64,000 nucleotides of DNA from assembly GCA_954871525.1 (NCBI GenBank), contig OX940868.1, positions 13,022,556 through 13,086,555 of the forward strand, written 5' to 3'. Shown in pieces: positions 52,644 through 64,000 of the stretch; within the stretch, counting starts at the first letter, position 1; the number at the start of each line of letters is the position of its first letter. The notes beneath the pieces are model-generated. The model had not been told where the DNA came from, made no database searches, and saw nothing but the letters and a program-made list of their open reading frames with translations. The translations under genes and the position numbers were made by a program. The stretch comes from Parietaria judaica (lineage: Eukaryota; Streptophyta; Magnoliopsida; Rosales; Urticaceae).

Positions 52644-54455
52644 TTAAGAGTTGAATTTCTGTTCGGTCGGAGTCGCGGGAACCTGCACGAGCCGAGAATC
52701 ACCTCCTTAATTTAGCTAGACATTGTTACATGTATGCAGGAGCGTGACATATCATTTTTCTCATAACCAAATGAGTGAAAGTACAATTGACATAAATATC
52801 AACCAATTAGTGAAGGAAAATATTAAATCTAGGCTGGTTGCTTTCTCCGGTTTTCGGATTTTTTGACACATTAAAATTTTTGGCAATGTTTTGCTTCAGT
52901 TAATTCTCATGTCATTAAACCAGAATTATCTCATTGCTTTAACAGTGTCACAAGTAATGTTTCCATTTTATTAGATTTTCACTCTTTATTTTCCAGTTAT
53001 TATCTTTTTATAATAAAAAAATCGAGTCAATTAAGGTAGAAAATCATGAAAATGTAAATTAAAATATGTACTCACTCCAACTGATGTTACGAAATTGCAA
53101 ACCGCGCATTTGACAGATCTTGCACCGTATTGGTACATCAGCAACATCCTGCAGTTCCCGCAGTTCACGTGCGCCACCTGATTTGCTGCAACGACACGAA
53201 CTCGAAGCTGATCAACACAATTCGACTTCAGAGATTTCTCGTTTCTGAAATGGTTGACTTTTATCAGTACCTTCCAATGCAAGATTCACGGTGTGACAAC
53301 ACGAACACTGAACGCTCGTTGCTCCGCGGATGTACATAAGTAAGGTGTGGCAGCCTCCGCAAACCAGCTGCGCCATTTCCGTGCCTGCGAAAGGGTCGGA
53401 AAACCAAGTTATGCCATAAGAAAAGATAGTAATTTTGGTGTAATTTTTTCACTTGGCTATTCTTTTTACTATTCTACCCCCGAAACTTATACTTTGGAAC
53501 TTAACTTTCTCAAGTACAAAAATATCACGAATAATAATAATAAAAAAATAGATATTTCTCCTTAACAAGATCAAATAAATAAGGAATTATACCAATTGAC
53601 ACCGACAAGTGGGGAAAACTGCATCAAAAAAAAAAGTTTAGGGTCTTTTGTGAAAAACTTACTCTAAATAAATAGAGAGAAGGGAATTAAGTGCAAAATT
53701 TAATGAAAGTGCACCAAACAAGGAGCATATGAGCCAATTTTTTGGGCAAATTGCATCGATTTAGATTTTGAGGGGTCAAAATGCATAAAAAAAGGATGAA
53801 CATAAATCATTTTGTATCAATTACTCTAAACTTCATTTTTAGCGTGCGAGGACTGAACTTTCACCGAGGTAGACCCTTTAACCAATTACTCAAAAGTTTT
53901 GAAATTCTAAAATTAATCTTTTTGAGTCAAAATTACCCTTACAGTTGGATAATTTTTTTTTTTTTTTTTTTTTACAGCAATACAGTTTTTGACAGTCAAA
54001 CGATTAGTTTTAGAATTTTAAAACTCCGAGGATTAAAAAATCAAATAATGATAAATGGAAGATTAAAAAGTAAAAGGTTTCGTACTCTAACTAAGACGCG
54101 GAACATACCGGGAGGAGGAACGGTGGTAACGGCGTTACACACAGCGCAGCACACCGAGGTGGCTCCGGCCGGATACAGCAGAAGATTCCGGCATCCCGAG
54201 CACACGAGCTGGCTCTGCGCACCTGCTCAAATTCATTCACTATTTCATTAATGTGGATCTTCCACAAAGCTCATTCTACATTTCAAGATTCATATTAGCT
54301 CCACATTTTCTCAACAGCTTCTCACTATTTTTCTGTACCGGAATTCTGATTCCGGTTTTAAAAACAAAAGACCGTCAAGGGAGAGAAGTACCGCTTGAAG
54401 GTTGCGTGTATGGTGCTACTGGAGGAGTTGGATATGGGGCAAGTGGAACTGGCAT
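52644..54455 (-). CDS. LOL1: LSD1-type zinc-finger protein (LOL1-like)
   Basis: LSD ONE LIKE 1 proteins carry three C2C2 fingers and act in control of plant cell death, probably as nuclear regulators or scaffolds. Five exons: 54455-54392, 54222-54109, 53384-53271, 53185-53076 and 52682-52644; 441 nt, 146 aa. It starts [12 protein letters not shown]. Finger 1 reads [19 protein letters not shown] then CCAVC. Finger 2 reads [19 protein letters not shown] then CSCC. Finger 3 reads [19 protein letters not shown] then CAVC. The three middle exons hold one finger each and are 114, 114 and 110 nt, a sign of exon duplication. The final exon is only 39 nt and encodes [12 protein letters not shown]; its acceptor TGCAG and phase fit, and the family has a similar tail. 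The gene is intact. Confidence 0.93.
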
Positions 54456-54599
54456 TATAATACAACCTCTCTCAAACACTTCTTCTTCTTCTTCTGTTCA
54501 GTTTTCAGACAAACAATGCTTTACTATAGACTCGGAACTTCATAGTTAGTACGATGAGAAGCTTGGTCGCCGGTGTGAATAATATCACCGGAAACCATT

Positions 54600-54789
54600 A
54601 GAGAATTTTCCAGGAGAGAAGAAGGGAGAAAGTTGAAGAATGGTGGAAAGGAGAGGGCATTTAAAGCAATGGGGAAGTGGGGAAAACACACACCTTTTGT
54701 TTGTCAAGTTGCAGGGACAAAGAGAGAGGATATAGTTGGATCCAATATTCAGAAAGAGACCAAACTAGAGACTAGAGAGAGAGAGTGAA

Positions 54790-54836
<47 letters not shown>

Positions 54837-56090
54837 AGTGATGTGTTTCTCCATTATACGACGTTCTTAAGTACGTTGAGTATGAAGTCCAATTTACATG
54901 AAAATTCTACTGAGACCCGATGCGGAGAAGTCAAAGCTAATCGGATTATAGTTAATCGAGATATACAAGCTACACGTGAATGTACCTCTTATATTGTGAG
55001 AGAACCATTATATTCCGGTGTTAATTTTCGGTAACGTTTGCTATTTCATTTTTTGATTCGGGAATTTAAGTCAACATTCCTAATAAACCTGTCTTATGAC
55101 TTCGTGGATGGTGAGATAAGGAAAACCGAAAAGACAATACCGTGAGCGATGCGAAACTCTTATAGCGGTTTCATAAAAAAAAATATTAAAATATAGAGTG
55201 AAAACTAGGATAAATTTTGAAGGAAGTAGTAGACATATAATCAAGAGAATGGCAAGTTACTAGTGAGTCATAAGTTTATGCGGAGAATTAACAAAAAAAG
55301 TTCAATTAACAGAATTACTTTGTTATAAAGTGATAAATTTGGGAGCTAAATGATAGAGAAAAAGATGAATGACAGATTAAGAAAGAGATAGAAGTTCAGA
55401 CGTATAAGCTATATCTATTTATAATTAAATTTCTAAAATTTTGGGCGCAGTATATATATTGGAAGGGCATGCGGTCCTCCAAATCTTTTATTTTGGTGCA
55501 CATATATATATTTTGCAAAATACAAATTCTCTGCAATAAAAATTAATATAATTATTTTTCATAAGACACTGTTGATGGAAAAGTTGTATATTTTTATTCA
55601 CTCATTACACTAATTATAAATATAAAAAATAAACCTTCCCTTAATAAAATCATTTAGGAAACAACTTTTTTTTTTTTTTATGATGCTACGATAAAATGGG
55701 GTATTTCGACGGCAAAATGGGGTATTTCATGGCGATTTCTTCTTCGGATTTTGTTTATCTATATGTAGAGAGATAAATAGAGACTTGGAGACGTAAGATT
55801 CTTGGTCTATAAGAACTCAAAGACGTGGTATTAGAATTAATCCTTCAATTCAAAAATACATATAAGAGGGGTTGTTATATTTTTCAAGTTTCCATTACCC
55901 ACTTTGCTAAAATTTGAAAAATGACCCATATATATGTATATGAGTTTCATACCCCACTTGTCCTTTTCTTAAGTATCCATTAAGCAACTTAATTATTGAG
56001 ATTGTCAAAATACAAATCATTCCTCTAAGTAGATGCATATCTATCCATATTTACATCACTACGTTATATATATACATGTTATATATATAA
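54600..56090. other. Intergenic stretch upstream of the LOL1-like gene
   Basis: It holds the probable LOL1-like promoter. A GA-rich run (54770-54786) is followed by an (AT)n run of about 14 units (54796-54825) and (GT)n. Beyond that it is AT-rich without recognised genes. Confidence 0.5.
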
Positions 56091-56133
56091 CGTACATGGC
56101 CGTGCCTGCCTGCCTGCCTCACTATGTAATATA

Positions 56134-56462
56134 CACGGCCATGTCTGAAAAGAGGCGGAGCAGGTCCGCCCTTACGATAATTATTTAAAAAATTTAAGTG
56201 TCACAGAAAATTCAATTTAAAAGCTCTAAAGTAGGTAAGCGAATTAGATACAGTGTCTATCAAGAATGATATGGTCGAGAAACTCGATTCTACATATTTG
56301 ATTAGTACTTTTGCTTCTAAAAACGCTAGAGACGAATAAGTAGTTTTTTATTATACAAATATCTTATATACTATCGTTATTTAACTTTTTTTCAATTTTG
56401 ATAACGACCTCAATATTAATTACTCTTTGTCTCGGGTCCCGTAACTTTCAGGCACGGCCGTG
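56134..56462. mobile_element. Possible MITE with CACGGCC ends
   Basis: The left end CACGGCCATGTCTGAAA and the complement of the right end, CACGGCCGTGCCTGAAA, match at 15 of 17 positions. A third related word, CATGGCCGTGCCTG, lies at 56095-56108. No clear target duplication was found, so the boundaries are provisional. Confidence 0.4.
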
Positions 56463-59400
56463 GTTATATGTGTATATACATATATGTATAAACAAATACT
56501 ACATTGTTAAATGGTTAAAAAAATTATTGAATTTGCTGGTGAAATTTTTATTATTAAATTTTTTAGGGTTCAATTAATTAAGATCACAATAATAAGGTCA
56601 AATTTATTAAAATATTTGAAACTCAAAAATTGATTTTAACGGTTGAGTATATTTGTTATTATTCTTATTTTAGGAGTATATATGATATTATTCTATTGGC
56701 ATATAATTCTGCGAACGTTATATATTTTTGGTGTTTTAACGTTAAATTGATACATGACTTTGCGACTCTTATGTGTGACATAGGATTATTATTATTATAT
56801 ATATATATATATATTTGTAATTACAAAATAGGATTAATTGCACTAAATGGTAAAAAGAAATGTACTTTTGCAGTCAAATATTGACGTGGCATGAGAAAAT
56901 GAAGCACAAAAATTTCATATATCAATTTAACATGAAAAATTCAAATTAATAAACTTATCGAAGGACTTTTTTAGCACTAAGGACTAAACTGCGTGGAGAT
57001 GTAAGACATAAGGAGTTTTGCCGACAACTACGCTTGTTCTAAACTCATCATCAATAAACTAGAAAGTACAAGTAGGAGAAGTGTTGGATGAAGGTTTTGG
57101 CTAGAAATTTGTGTTTTTCCTTCAAACTTTTAAGCAATATTTTGAACTTTGAATAGAAAGTTACAGTTCTGTAGTCTAACCAAGTTTATAATCTTGTTTA
57201 AAATTAATCTTTATTTTTTATTTTATTTTCAATAAACATGAGAGAGAAGAGATACAATTAACGCAATTTATGAGTAAACCCTAAACAAATGGCTTTGCAA
57301 GAAGAGGTGTTAAGTGTTAATATCTATTTAATTATTTTCATCAAACTATCTCACGGAATAATATTTTCTTTTGGAAGTAAAACGTTTATTTTTTCTTCCT
57401 TCATGGAGGGATGAGAGTTTCCTATAGAGAGAAAACTCTCAACAATTGCTATAAAAAATAAAAAGAATAGTTCTAGGGGTGAATTTTTTTTTTTTTTTTT
57501 ACGAAAACGTTGATTAATGAACCAAGATTAGGCGGACCAAATAATTCAATAGTAGATTCAGTACATAGGTGAAAACCGAACATATTTGGTGTAAAATCGT
57601 AACCGGATTACATAAACAATGTGAGTGGTGCGTTGCTCATTGAAGAAATTATATATACTTTTGAATTTTATTTACTCAATAGTGAAAAATAATAAGCTTT
57701 GTATTATTTTGAAAATAAAACTAACAAAATACATATTTTTGTCTAAACTTTTTTTAGAAAATAACCATGGTTTCATTTTATCATTTTATACTCATTTCTC
57801 TTATCAATTTCCCTATAAGATCCTTCCTCTATTCTCTCTCGCTTTCCCACACCCTCTTTACACGTTTTTTTATATAAAATATTTTACTTAAAATAATTTT
57901 TTTCTCTATAAAATTTTTAAAACTTCATAACTTAAATATAAAAACTCCGACTGACTTGTAGTAGTATTCTCAAATTAAACTAAGAATTTAGATTTTTCCT
58001 GTCTTCATGCTCTATACAAATTTATGTATATATAATTCTGATTATATAAACGTAATTAAAATTACATATATCAACTAAATTTGCATCTAAGTAACTAAAA
58101 TTTACATATATGTGGCTAAGATAAAATTTATATAACTTTATTTACAGATAAATAACTAAAATTACATAAATTTAAATTTCCTACCACGCGTAAAAAAAAG
58201 TACATATATGTAATACTAATAACTTATTTGTAATCAAAATTATATATATGTAATTTTATCAAATTCATTATTAAAATACTTCATAACCATATTTTCTCAC
58301 GTATCATTGGATTTCTCTCTTCATAAGCTTTTCAACGGTAATTTTTATACATCAACTGAAGTTTTTTGAATTTTTTTATATGAAAAAAATATTAGTATAA
58401 TTATAAATAAAAATATAAGGATAAAAAGGAGATGGAGAGAGAGAGAGTAAGAAGTTTTTTTTTTTTTGTAATTGTCGAAATACCTTATTTTGTTGAATAG
58501 TTTGATCCATTGGTATTTATTAAAAAAAGTATGTATGGAAATGATTATATCACTTATTTACCCTATTTTGAACAATCATTAATTGGTTTCATTTTTAAAT
58601 AATCAAAAGTATGATTATCGATCAAGAGTTTAAGGAGTGGACCGATTTCACCCCTACTTACTTCTTTCTTTTGTAAAATAATACATTATAGACAAACTCA
58701 ATACTAAGTTGGTCATCACCACAATTGTATAATAAAATTATAAATACAACTATTTTTAAACAGTTACAATGATACACTAGACACTAATATAAATCATGTG
58801 AAAGATTTCAATTTTTTTTTTTTTTTTTTTTGTGTGGAAGACCTTACAAATTTAGACTTGGAAATCCACCTAGTGCAGTAATCAAACCACCATAAATGGT
58901 GTACTTAAATTAAGGATAGATGTGAGAGAGGCTATATATATATATATATATTTGATGTTTAATATGGTGGCATATCAAAATCAGTTTTGTATTGTCGACC
59001 ATGTATATGTATTGATCACTTTCTCTCTCCTGTCTCATGCACGTGAGTGATGTAACTCTTTAGCAACGTAGTGCTCCTTTCTGATGGGACTGTTGGAGGG
59101 TTCACAATCTGCCGCGTCACCTACACTCTCTCTGCAACACTTCATATATAATATTATATATACATACATGGTTTTAGACAGTTTTGGAGCTCAGACCTCA
59201 GAGATCAGTTACTATGATTTGGTTGTGGTCCATCTCCTCTCCTACATGTTATAATAATGTCAACAGTCATCTCAACCAGTCATCAATGGCTTTTTCATTT
59301 CAGATTATTGGTTTTTATAGATAGACACCAATAATTGTTTTCTATATATAGTTCTGTATTATATATGTACATGTATATTTGAAGCCTATTATATAGTTTG

Positions 59401-60740
59401 ATGCATCATGCATGTACCGAATCAATCTCACATGCACCGACCGTCCCGTGACTTTATTTTCAGCATTTTAGGGCACACCTACTGAGTATGTAATGCTCTT
59501 AACAGGTATATGAACTACGATCAACAATCCGACTTATGCAAACAAACGTCGTCGGACCAAGAAGTTTCTTCCGGGTCCCCTTCTTAGGATACAATGACAA
59601 ACCGTCAACTTCTTGTCTAACTTTTGAATATTCTAACTCTTTGTTACACACAAAACCGAAGATCTATCGCCAACAAAACAAGGCCGAAACGATATTTGAC
59701 GACAAATTAGCTTTTAATTAATTTTGTTACGTTGATGATACAATTTCCGTTAGTCACAGTTAATTATCCAGTCGTAAAAGAGAAAGAAAAAAAAAAACTT
59801 AATCTCTCAAAAGTCTTGCAAATAATTAATGCTGATCTTGAGCAGATAATGAAAGAGACATTAAGAAAATACACAGAGTGTATTATTATTTAAGATAATG
59901 ACACCATATTTATCCAACATATTATGGTATTGATCCTATATATTAATCCTATTTAACTTAGATATATATATATACTTGAAAGTCAGAAAGTTTGCCGTAA
60001 GATAAACGTGAAATATTACACTTTTTTGCCTTAACATATTTTATATATAACATGATATATGATCCATGTCTATATAAAAAAAAACAAATTGTAAATAATG
60101 TACACCACTTATATTCATATCACAGATTAATTTAATAACAAAAAATAGAAACATCTCTTATCATATTCAACATGTCTGTGCTTTGGAATTATTTCATCAA
60201 AACTTGTACACGTTTCGTTTACATATGTAATGAAATGATTGCCTTGTAATGCCAAATTAATGTTTTGGCTTCACCATATATAGTGGACATATTCAGTAAA
60301 TAGTAAATGAAAATCACTTCAAATTATTTTCCTTATATGATGAAACAACTTTTGTGAATTTGACTCGACCAATACTCAGTAAAAGAGTGACACGAAATAA
60401 TCATAGTGCTGAAATTCCTTTTTATATATATTTGTTTGCAATATTGCATTTTGCAAAATAAAAATTATATTTCCATTTTTTGAATAACAGGCTAGTCACA
60501 TTGGAGTGTCATTTATTTATTTCCTTTTCTCTTTTTCATGTCAACTTTCAGTGTCCTTCAATTATGTTATGACACTTGTATCACTTAATTTGTTGGGTAA
60601 ATAACGGCAAAACTACTTAATATTTTAAGTAATATCCACGCAAGTTTTTTAATGTTCTCACTTATTTTATGCGATGAAAAGTTCCAATATCATATAACTA
60701 TAAAAATAAATCAAGAGCTTCACGAATGCATGAGATCATT
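56463..60740. other. AT-rich gene-poor stretch
   Basis: About 4.3 kb with no coding signal, RNA gene or element end that I could support. AT microsatellites lie at 56796-56815 and 58935-58952, with poly-T or poly-A runs at 57486-57500 and 58811-58830. Frames are AT-driven. Confidence 0.55.
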
Positions 60741-60938
60741 AAAATATTAGGTATTCATGCTGATTTTAACGTAATCTGTCAATAATTTAGATGGGATTGA
60801 ATAGAGCAGAAAAGTAATGATATCGAGACTTTCACTGCAAAAATATTAGGTATTCATGCTGATTTTAACGTAATCTGTCAATAATATAGATGGGATTGAA
60901 TAGAGCAGAAAAGTAATGATATCGAGACTTTCACTGCA
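60741..60938. repeat. 99-bp tandem duplication
   Basis: Two adjacent copies, 60741-60839 and 60840-60938, each starting AAAATATTAGGTATTCATGC and ending TTTCACTGCAA, differ by about one base. It is therefore a recent duplication in non-coding DNA just left of a hAT-like MITE. Confidence 0.93.
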
Positions 60939-61014
60939 AAAAGTAAGGTACTTTTGCTGTCATTATTATGACATTAGAACTTTTGCTGTTGTGAAAAAAT
61001 TTAACTACTTTTAT

Positions 61015-61558
61015 TAGGGGTGTAACCGGAGCGGATATCCGGTTTTTCGGAACTATCCGAATCCGGATCCGAAAAACCGGATATCCGAAAATAGATATCC
61101 GGATCCGAATCCGAAAAACCGGATATCCGGATTTTCGGATATCCGGAAATCCAGATATCTGTTTTCAAAACCCGGATCCGAATCCGGATCCGGTTTTTAT
61201 TTATTAAAAAAAAAGTTAATTTTAACGACTAGAAAACCCGTACAAGTCTACATATTCTCCCATTGTCCAAAAAATCGAACAAATCTAATACATATTGTCA
61301 CACAATACATATAAAATTAATAGAAACCGGGTTTAAAACATATTATTAAAATTAAAATATTAATAGAAACCGGGTTTAAAACCGGATACGGATATCCGGA
61401 TTTTATAAAATTAAAACCCGTATCCGAATCCGGTTTTAAATCCGGATCCGGATATCCGAATCCGGTTTTCGGATTCGGATTCGGATTCGGATTTTAAGAT
61501 CGGATACGGATTCGGATACGGTTTTTTAACCGGATTCCGGGTTTTCGAGACAGCCCTA
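61015..61558. mobile_element. hAT-like MITE with CGGAT-repeat interior, copy 2
   Basis: It has the same ends and orientation as 47457-47970, TAGGGGTGTAACC and the complement of TAGGGCTGTCTCG. The flank ACTTTTAT at 61007-61014 and 61559-61566 is a perfect 8-bp duplication. It is 30 bp longer because of an extra block of CCGGATATCCGAATCC-type words near 61438-61470. Otherwise it is nearly identical to copy 1. Confidence 0.93.
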
Positions 61559-61999
61559 ACTTTTATTGCTATTATATGATGTTATTGATAAATTTTGCCA
61601 TGCAAAAAAAAAGGATTTTTGCCATGTAATATATAAAATATAATATATCCAAGGGCGGAGCCAGAACTGAATAAGAGAGGGAAAAATAATAGATTATAGT
61701 TTTCAAAATAAAGTTAAAACATTAAAATTATTAACATATATTGTATTATAATTGTCTTTTACATGCTCTCGATTTATGAAAACAATTTAATTAGAATCAA
61801 GGTTTAAATGCCTGCAAACCGTAAATTATTTACGGATATACCGCAATCACAATGAGTGTGCCGATGGGTTTTCCGTTTTCGTAAGATTTTTAAAACCTGC
61901 AAAATCTATTAGTAAACCGCAAAACCGATAGGTAAAACAATAATTATTCCCATAACAATAATATTATCTACTTTTTGTAATTATAAATTGTTGATGCAG

Positions 62000-63300
62000 A
62001 AAAATGCTTCAATCCATTAGCGGCCCAATTGCTCGTGTTGGACCGGGCCCAATGTCGTCTTGTTGACTTTTGTGGATTATGGGCTTGGGTTCGTGGACTT
62101 TTGAATCAAAACGGACCCTCCACTGACTCGATGATCAGAAACCCGTGGCGAACTCCACTACCTGTCGCTAATAGGGCCAGGACTTGGCCTGGCCCGGATT
62201 ACCGGTTCGGGATACCAAAAACGGATTCCTGACCACCGTGTAGGGGGGATCACGGTGTTGACTCTCCAGTGGACCTTGACAGATTAGACCCTCTACCTGC
62301 TTCACAGGGACAGATCCGGGTCCTCGGGCTATCCTCGTAATCTATGTATCTGTTGAAGATACAAGAATACTGGATAGAACGAACACCTCGCGGACCTAGA
62401 ACCTTGGCAGGGAGGGTCTTAGATCGTGTCAAAATCTTCTCCAGAACCTCCACTCAAAAGTGTTTGTTTTCTGTCTCAGAACCTGAACAAACCAAAAACC
62501 CGAGGTCAGGGAGAACCGGGGGTGGGGCCCCCGAATTCACCTCTGACGCCCAACATTAGTGTAATATTCGAGGGAGAGATGTTAAGAGGATACTCGAGAG
62601 TGTTTTGGTCGAGTTCCGTTGAGAGGGAATGAGTTACCGTTAAGTGAAACCGGAGCTTCTATTTATAGGAGGGTCCGGGGGTTAAAACGTGAATAATTAT
62701 TACTCCAGGAGGCCCCCGGGGTAATATTATATGTTTTTCTGGGTCCCCCGGACGTGGCCGATCCAACGCCGCAATTTTCAGCTCCATCGGAGCAGCGACG
62801 TGCCCGGACGCGCGGAAAACAGCGGCGGTGCGCGCGTGAGGGTTTGGTCAACGCTGGGGTCAACGGTCAAAGCCCAGTCATCAGTCCGCGCCACATGGCG
62901 CCCTCCCATTTGTCCGCGGCTATCCTCGCGCCCAATGGGCTGCTGACACGTGGCGCGACCCCGTGTCAGGCGACCCTTGGCGCGTGTGGGGCTCACCTGG
63001 GCGTGTGGCAGCGGCCTTTGGGGGCCGTGGGGCCCGCCCGGAGGTCCCGGGAGGCTCTCGGAGGCCTCGGGTGTTTCCCGGGGCCGTTTTTCGCAAACTT
63101 TATGTCGTTTTTGGGTGTTTTCATATTTTTGGGATCATCTGGACACTTTATTTTTCGAAATCGGACCACCGGTGAATATTTTGAACGAAATTGATTTTAA
63201 TTAATAAAAGAAAATTAATTTGGGTAAATAATTTTCTTATGTTAATTAATAAAAGTCAATCGCGTAAAATTACCCGTAACATTAACCCCCCATTTTCCCG
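62000..63300 (-). mobile_element. GC-rich LTR-type repeat, probably gypsy/LARD-like, minus orientation
   Basis: Base composition changes abruptly from the AT-rich left side. Read leftward, a TATA box CTATAAATAG (62668-62659) is followed by a leader and then TGTTGGGCGTCAGAGG (about 62555-62540) next to a GGGGGCCCC...CCCCC tract. That order resembles the R/U5 region of Tat-type gypsy or LARD LTRs in other dicots as I remember them. No coding domain is present and no second LTR is in the window. The ends are not defined. Confidence 0.35.
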
Positions 63301-63334
63301 GGAGTTTGTAATTCCCGGGAAACTTCTATAAATA
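62659..63334. promoter_or_regulatory. Divergent TATA boxes around a GC-rich core
   Basis: A leftward TATA box CTATAAATAG (62659-62668) and a rightward one TATAAATA (63327-63334) flank a 660-base GC-rich segment. That segment includes CACGTGG (62947-62953) and a pair of TCCCGGGA palindromes (63296-63303, 63313-63320). Both TATA boxes sit in TATAAATAG-type contexts, so this may be two LTR promoters or one bidirectional unit. Confidence 0.4.
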
Positions 63335-63590
63335 GGAGGCAGGGCAGGCAGACGGCTCATTCACGCTCAGAGAAGTCTTGCCTCGCCCGGTGAATAGCAA
63401 AAAGGTTCGTTTCCTCTCCGTAACTTTTGCACCGGGTCGTGTTTTTTAATTCCGATTTTTGCACCGCGTTCGTCCTTCCGTTATCTAGGCTCGTTATTTC
63501 ACGGGTCACGCCATAATTTTCGAGAAAACGAGGCTTCGAAATCAAAACAGAAATCGAGCCATTTTCTCTCTCCGAAACCCGCAAGCCCAA

Positions 63591-64000
63591 ATGACGAAAT
63601 CCGTTGTTTCTTCCTCGCCGGAGTCTGCCGTCGCCGGAGAAGACCACCACCGTGACCAGCTCGGCGAGGCGAGCATGGCGAGGTCGGTGGTGACCGTCGG
63701 CGAGGCGTCGGAGTGCGTGGACTCGCGCTCGACTTCAAGCGGGTTGGGCGAGCTCGAGCTCGTCCCTGGCGGTGCTGTGGGCTTCGTCGTCGGCGAGGGA
63801 GGGCCGCAGAGGGATCCGGGTTCTCGTGTGGCCGGATCTGGGCCGTCGAGACGCGTCGGCCAGGGAAGAGGAGGCCCGGCGAGTTCGCTCGCCTGTGGGC
63901 TTGGCCTGCGGGCTTCTGGCGAGGGTAGGCCTTCCGTGCCGGAGCTGAGGGGGTCGACGCCCCTGGCCGGGTCTTGCAGAGCGACGGCAGGACTCGGGCG
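63591..64000 (+). other. GC-rich open frame running off the right edge
   Basis: From an ATG at 63591 (MTKSVVSSSPESAVAGED) the frame stays open for 136 codons to the window end. It lies 257 bases after the rightward TATA box. The protein is Gly/Ser/Arg-rich with no domain I recognise. High GC makes long open frames likely by chance, and the GC-rich repeat context argues for retroelement sequence. I do not assign a function. Confidence 0.25.

Noticed and set aside
62754..63204. Overlapping GC-rich frames of 70-146 codons
   Set aside because: High GC content lowers stop frequency. Several frames are open at once and none has a domain.

Overview
The window is nuclear DNA of a eudicot plant: AT-rich, with GT-AG introns, six recognisable plant genes (one of them cut by the left edge), one further small plant-type gene of unknown function, and many plant transposon types. 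Splice sites were read by eye and checked by phase and by fit to remembered family lengths. Nothing was searched, and the species cannot be named from the sequence.

Genes from left to right. A CLASSY-type SNF2 ATPase of RNA-directed DNA methylation runs off the left edge (minus strand). A RABH1/RAB6 small GTPase lies at 12275-15506 (minus; 6 exons, 207 aa). The AP-2 clathrin adaptor mu subunit lies at 17289-22438 (plus; 13 exons, 438 aa). A two-exon gene for a His/Asp-rich protein of unknown function lies at 24445-26894 (plus). A group-1 LEA protein lies at 27480-27940 (minus) with ABA/seed-type promoter motifs. The chloroplast-type ferredoxin FdC2 lies at 43168-46315 (plus; 6 exons, 179 aa). 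An LSD1-type zinc-finger protein (LOL1-like) lies at 52644-54455 (minus; 5 exons, 146 aa). They do not form a pathway; this is ordinary mixed plant gene order.

Mobile DNA fills much of the rest. The largest block, 30772-41506, is a Ty1/copia element with a perfect 5-bp target duplication. A second copia-type element (35386-40296), with its own perfect 5-bp duplication, sits inside its reverse-transcriptase region. The inner element has an intact Gag-protease frame but no integrase or reverse transcriptase. The outer one has nearly identical LTRs around a decayed pol and carries an array of short hairpins.

Smaller elements with convincing ends and target duplications are: five hAT-like MITEs in three families (8-bp duplications), three Mutator-like fold-back elements (9-bp; one of them a compound of nested hairpins), one Harbinger-like element (TTA) with a hAT-like MITE inside it, and a probable Helitron end. 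A 5'-truncated LINE remnant, a possible solo LTR and a possible mitochondrial insert are also present. The right end (about 62000-64000) turns GC-rich and looks like LTR-type repeat DNA with divergent TATA boxes.
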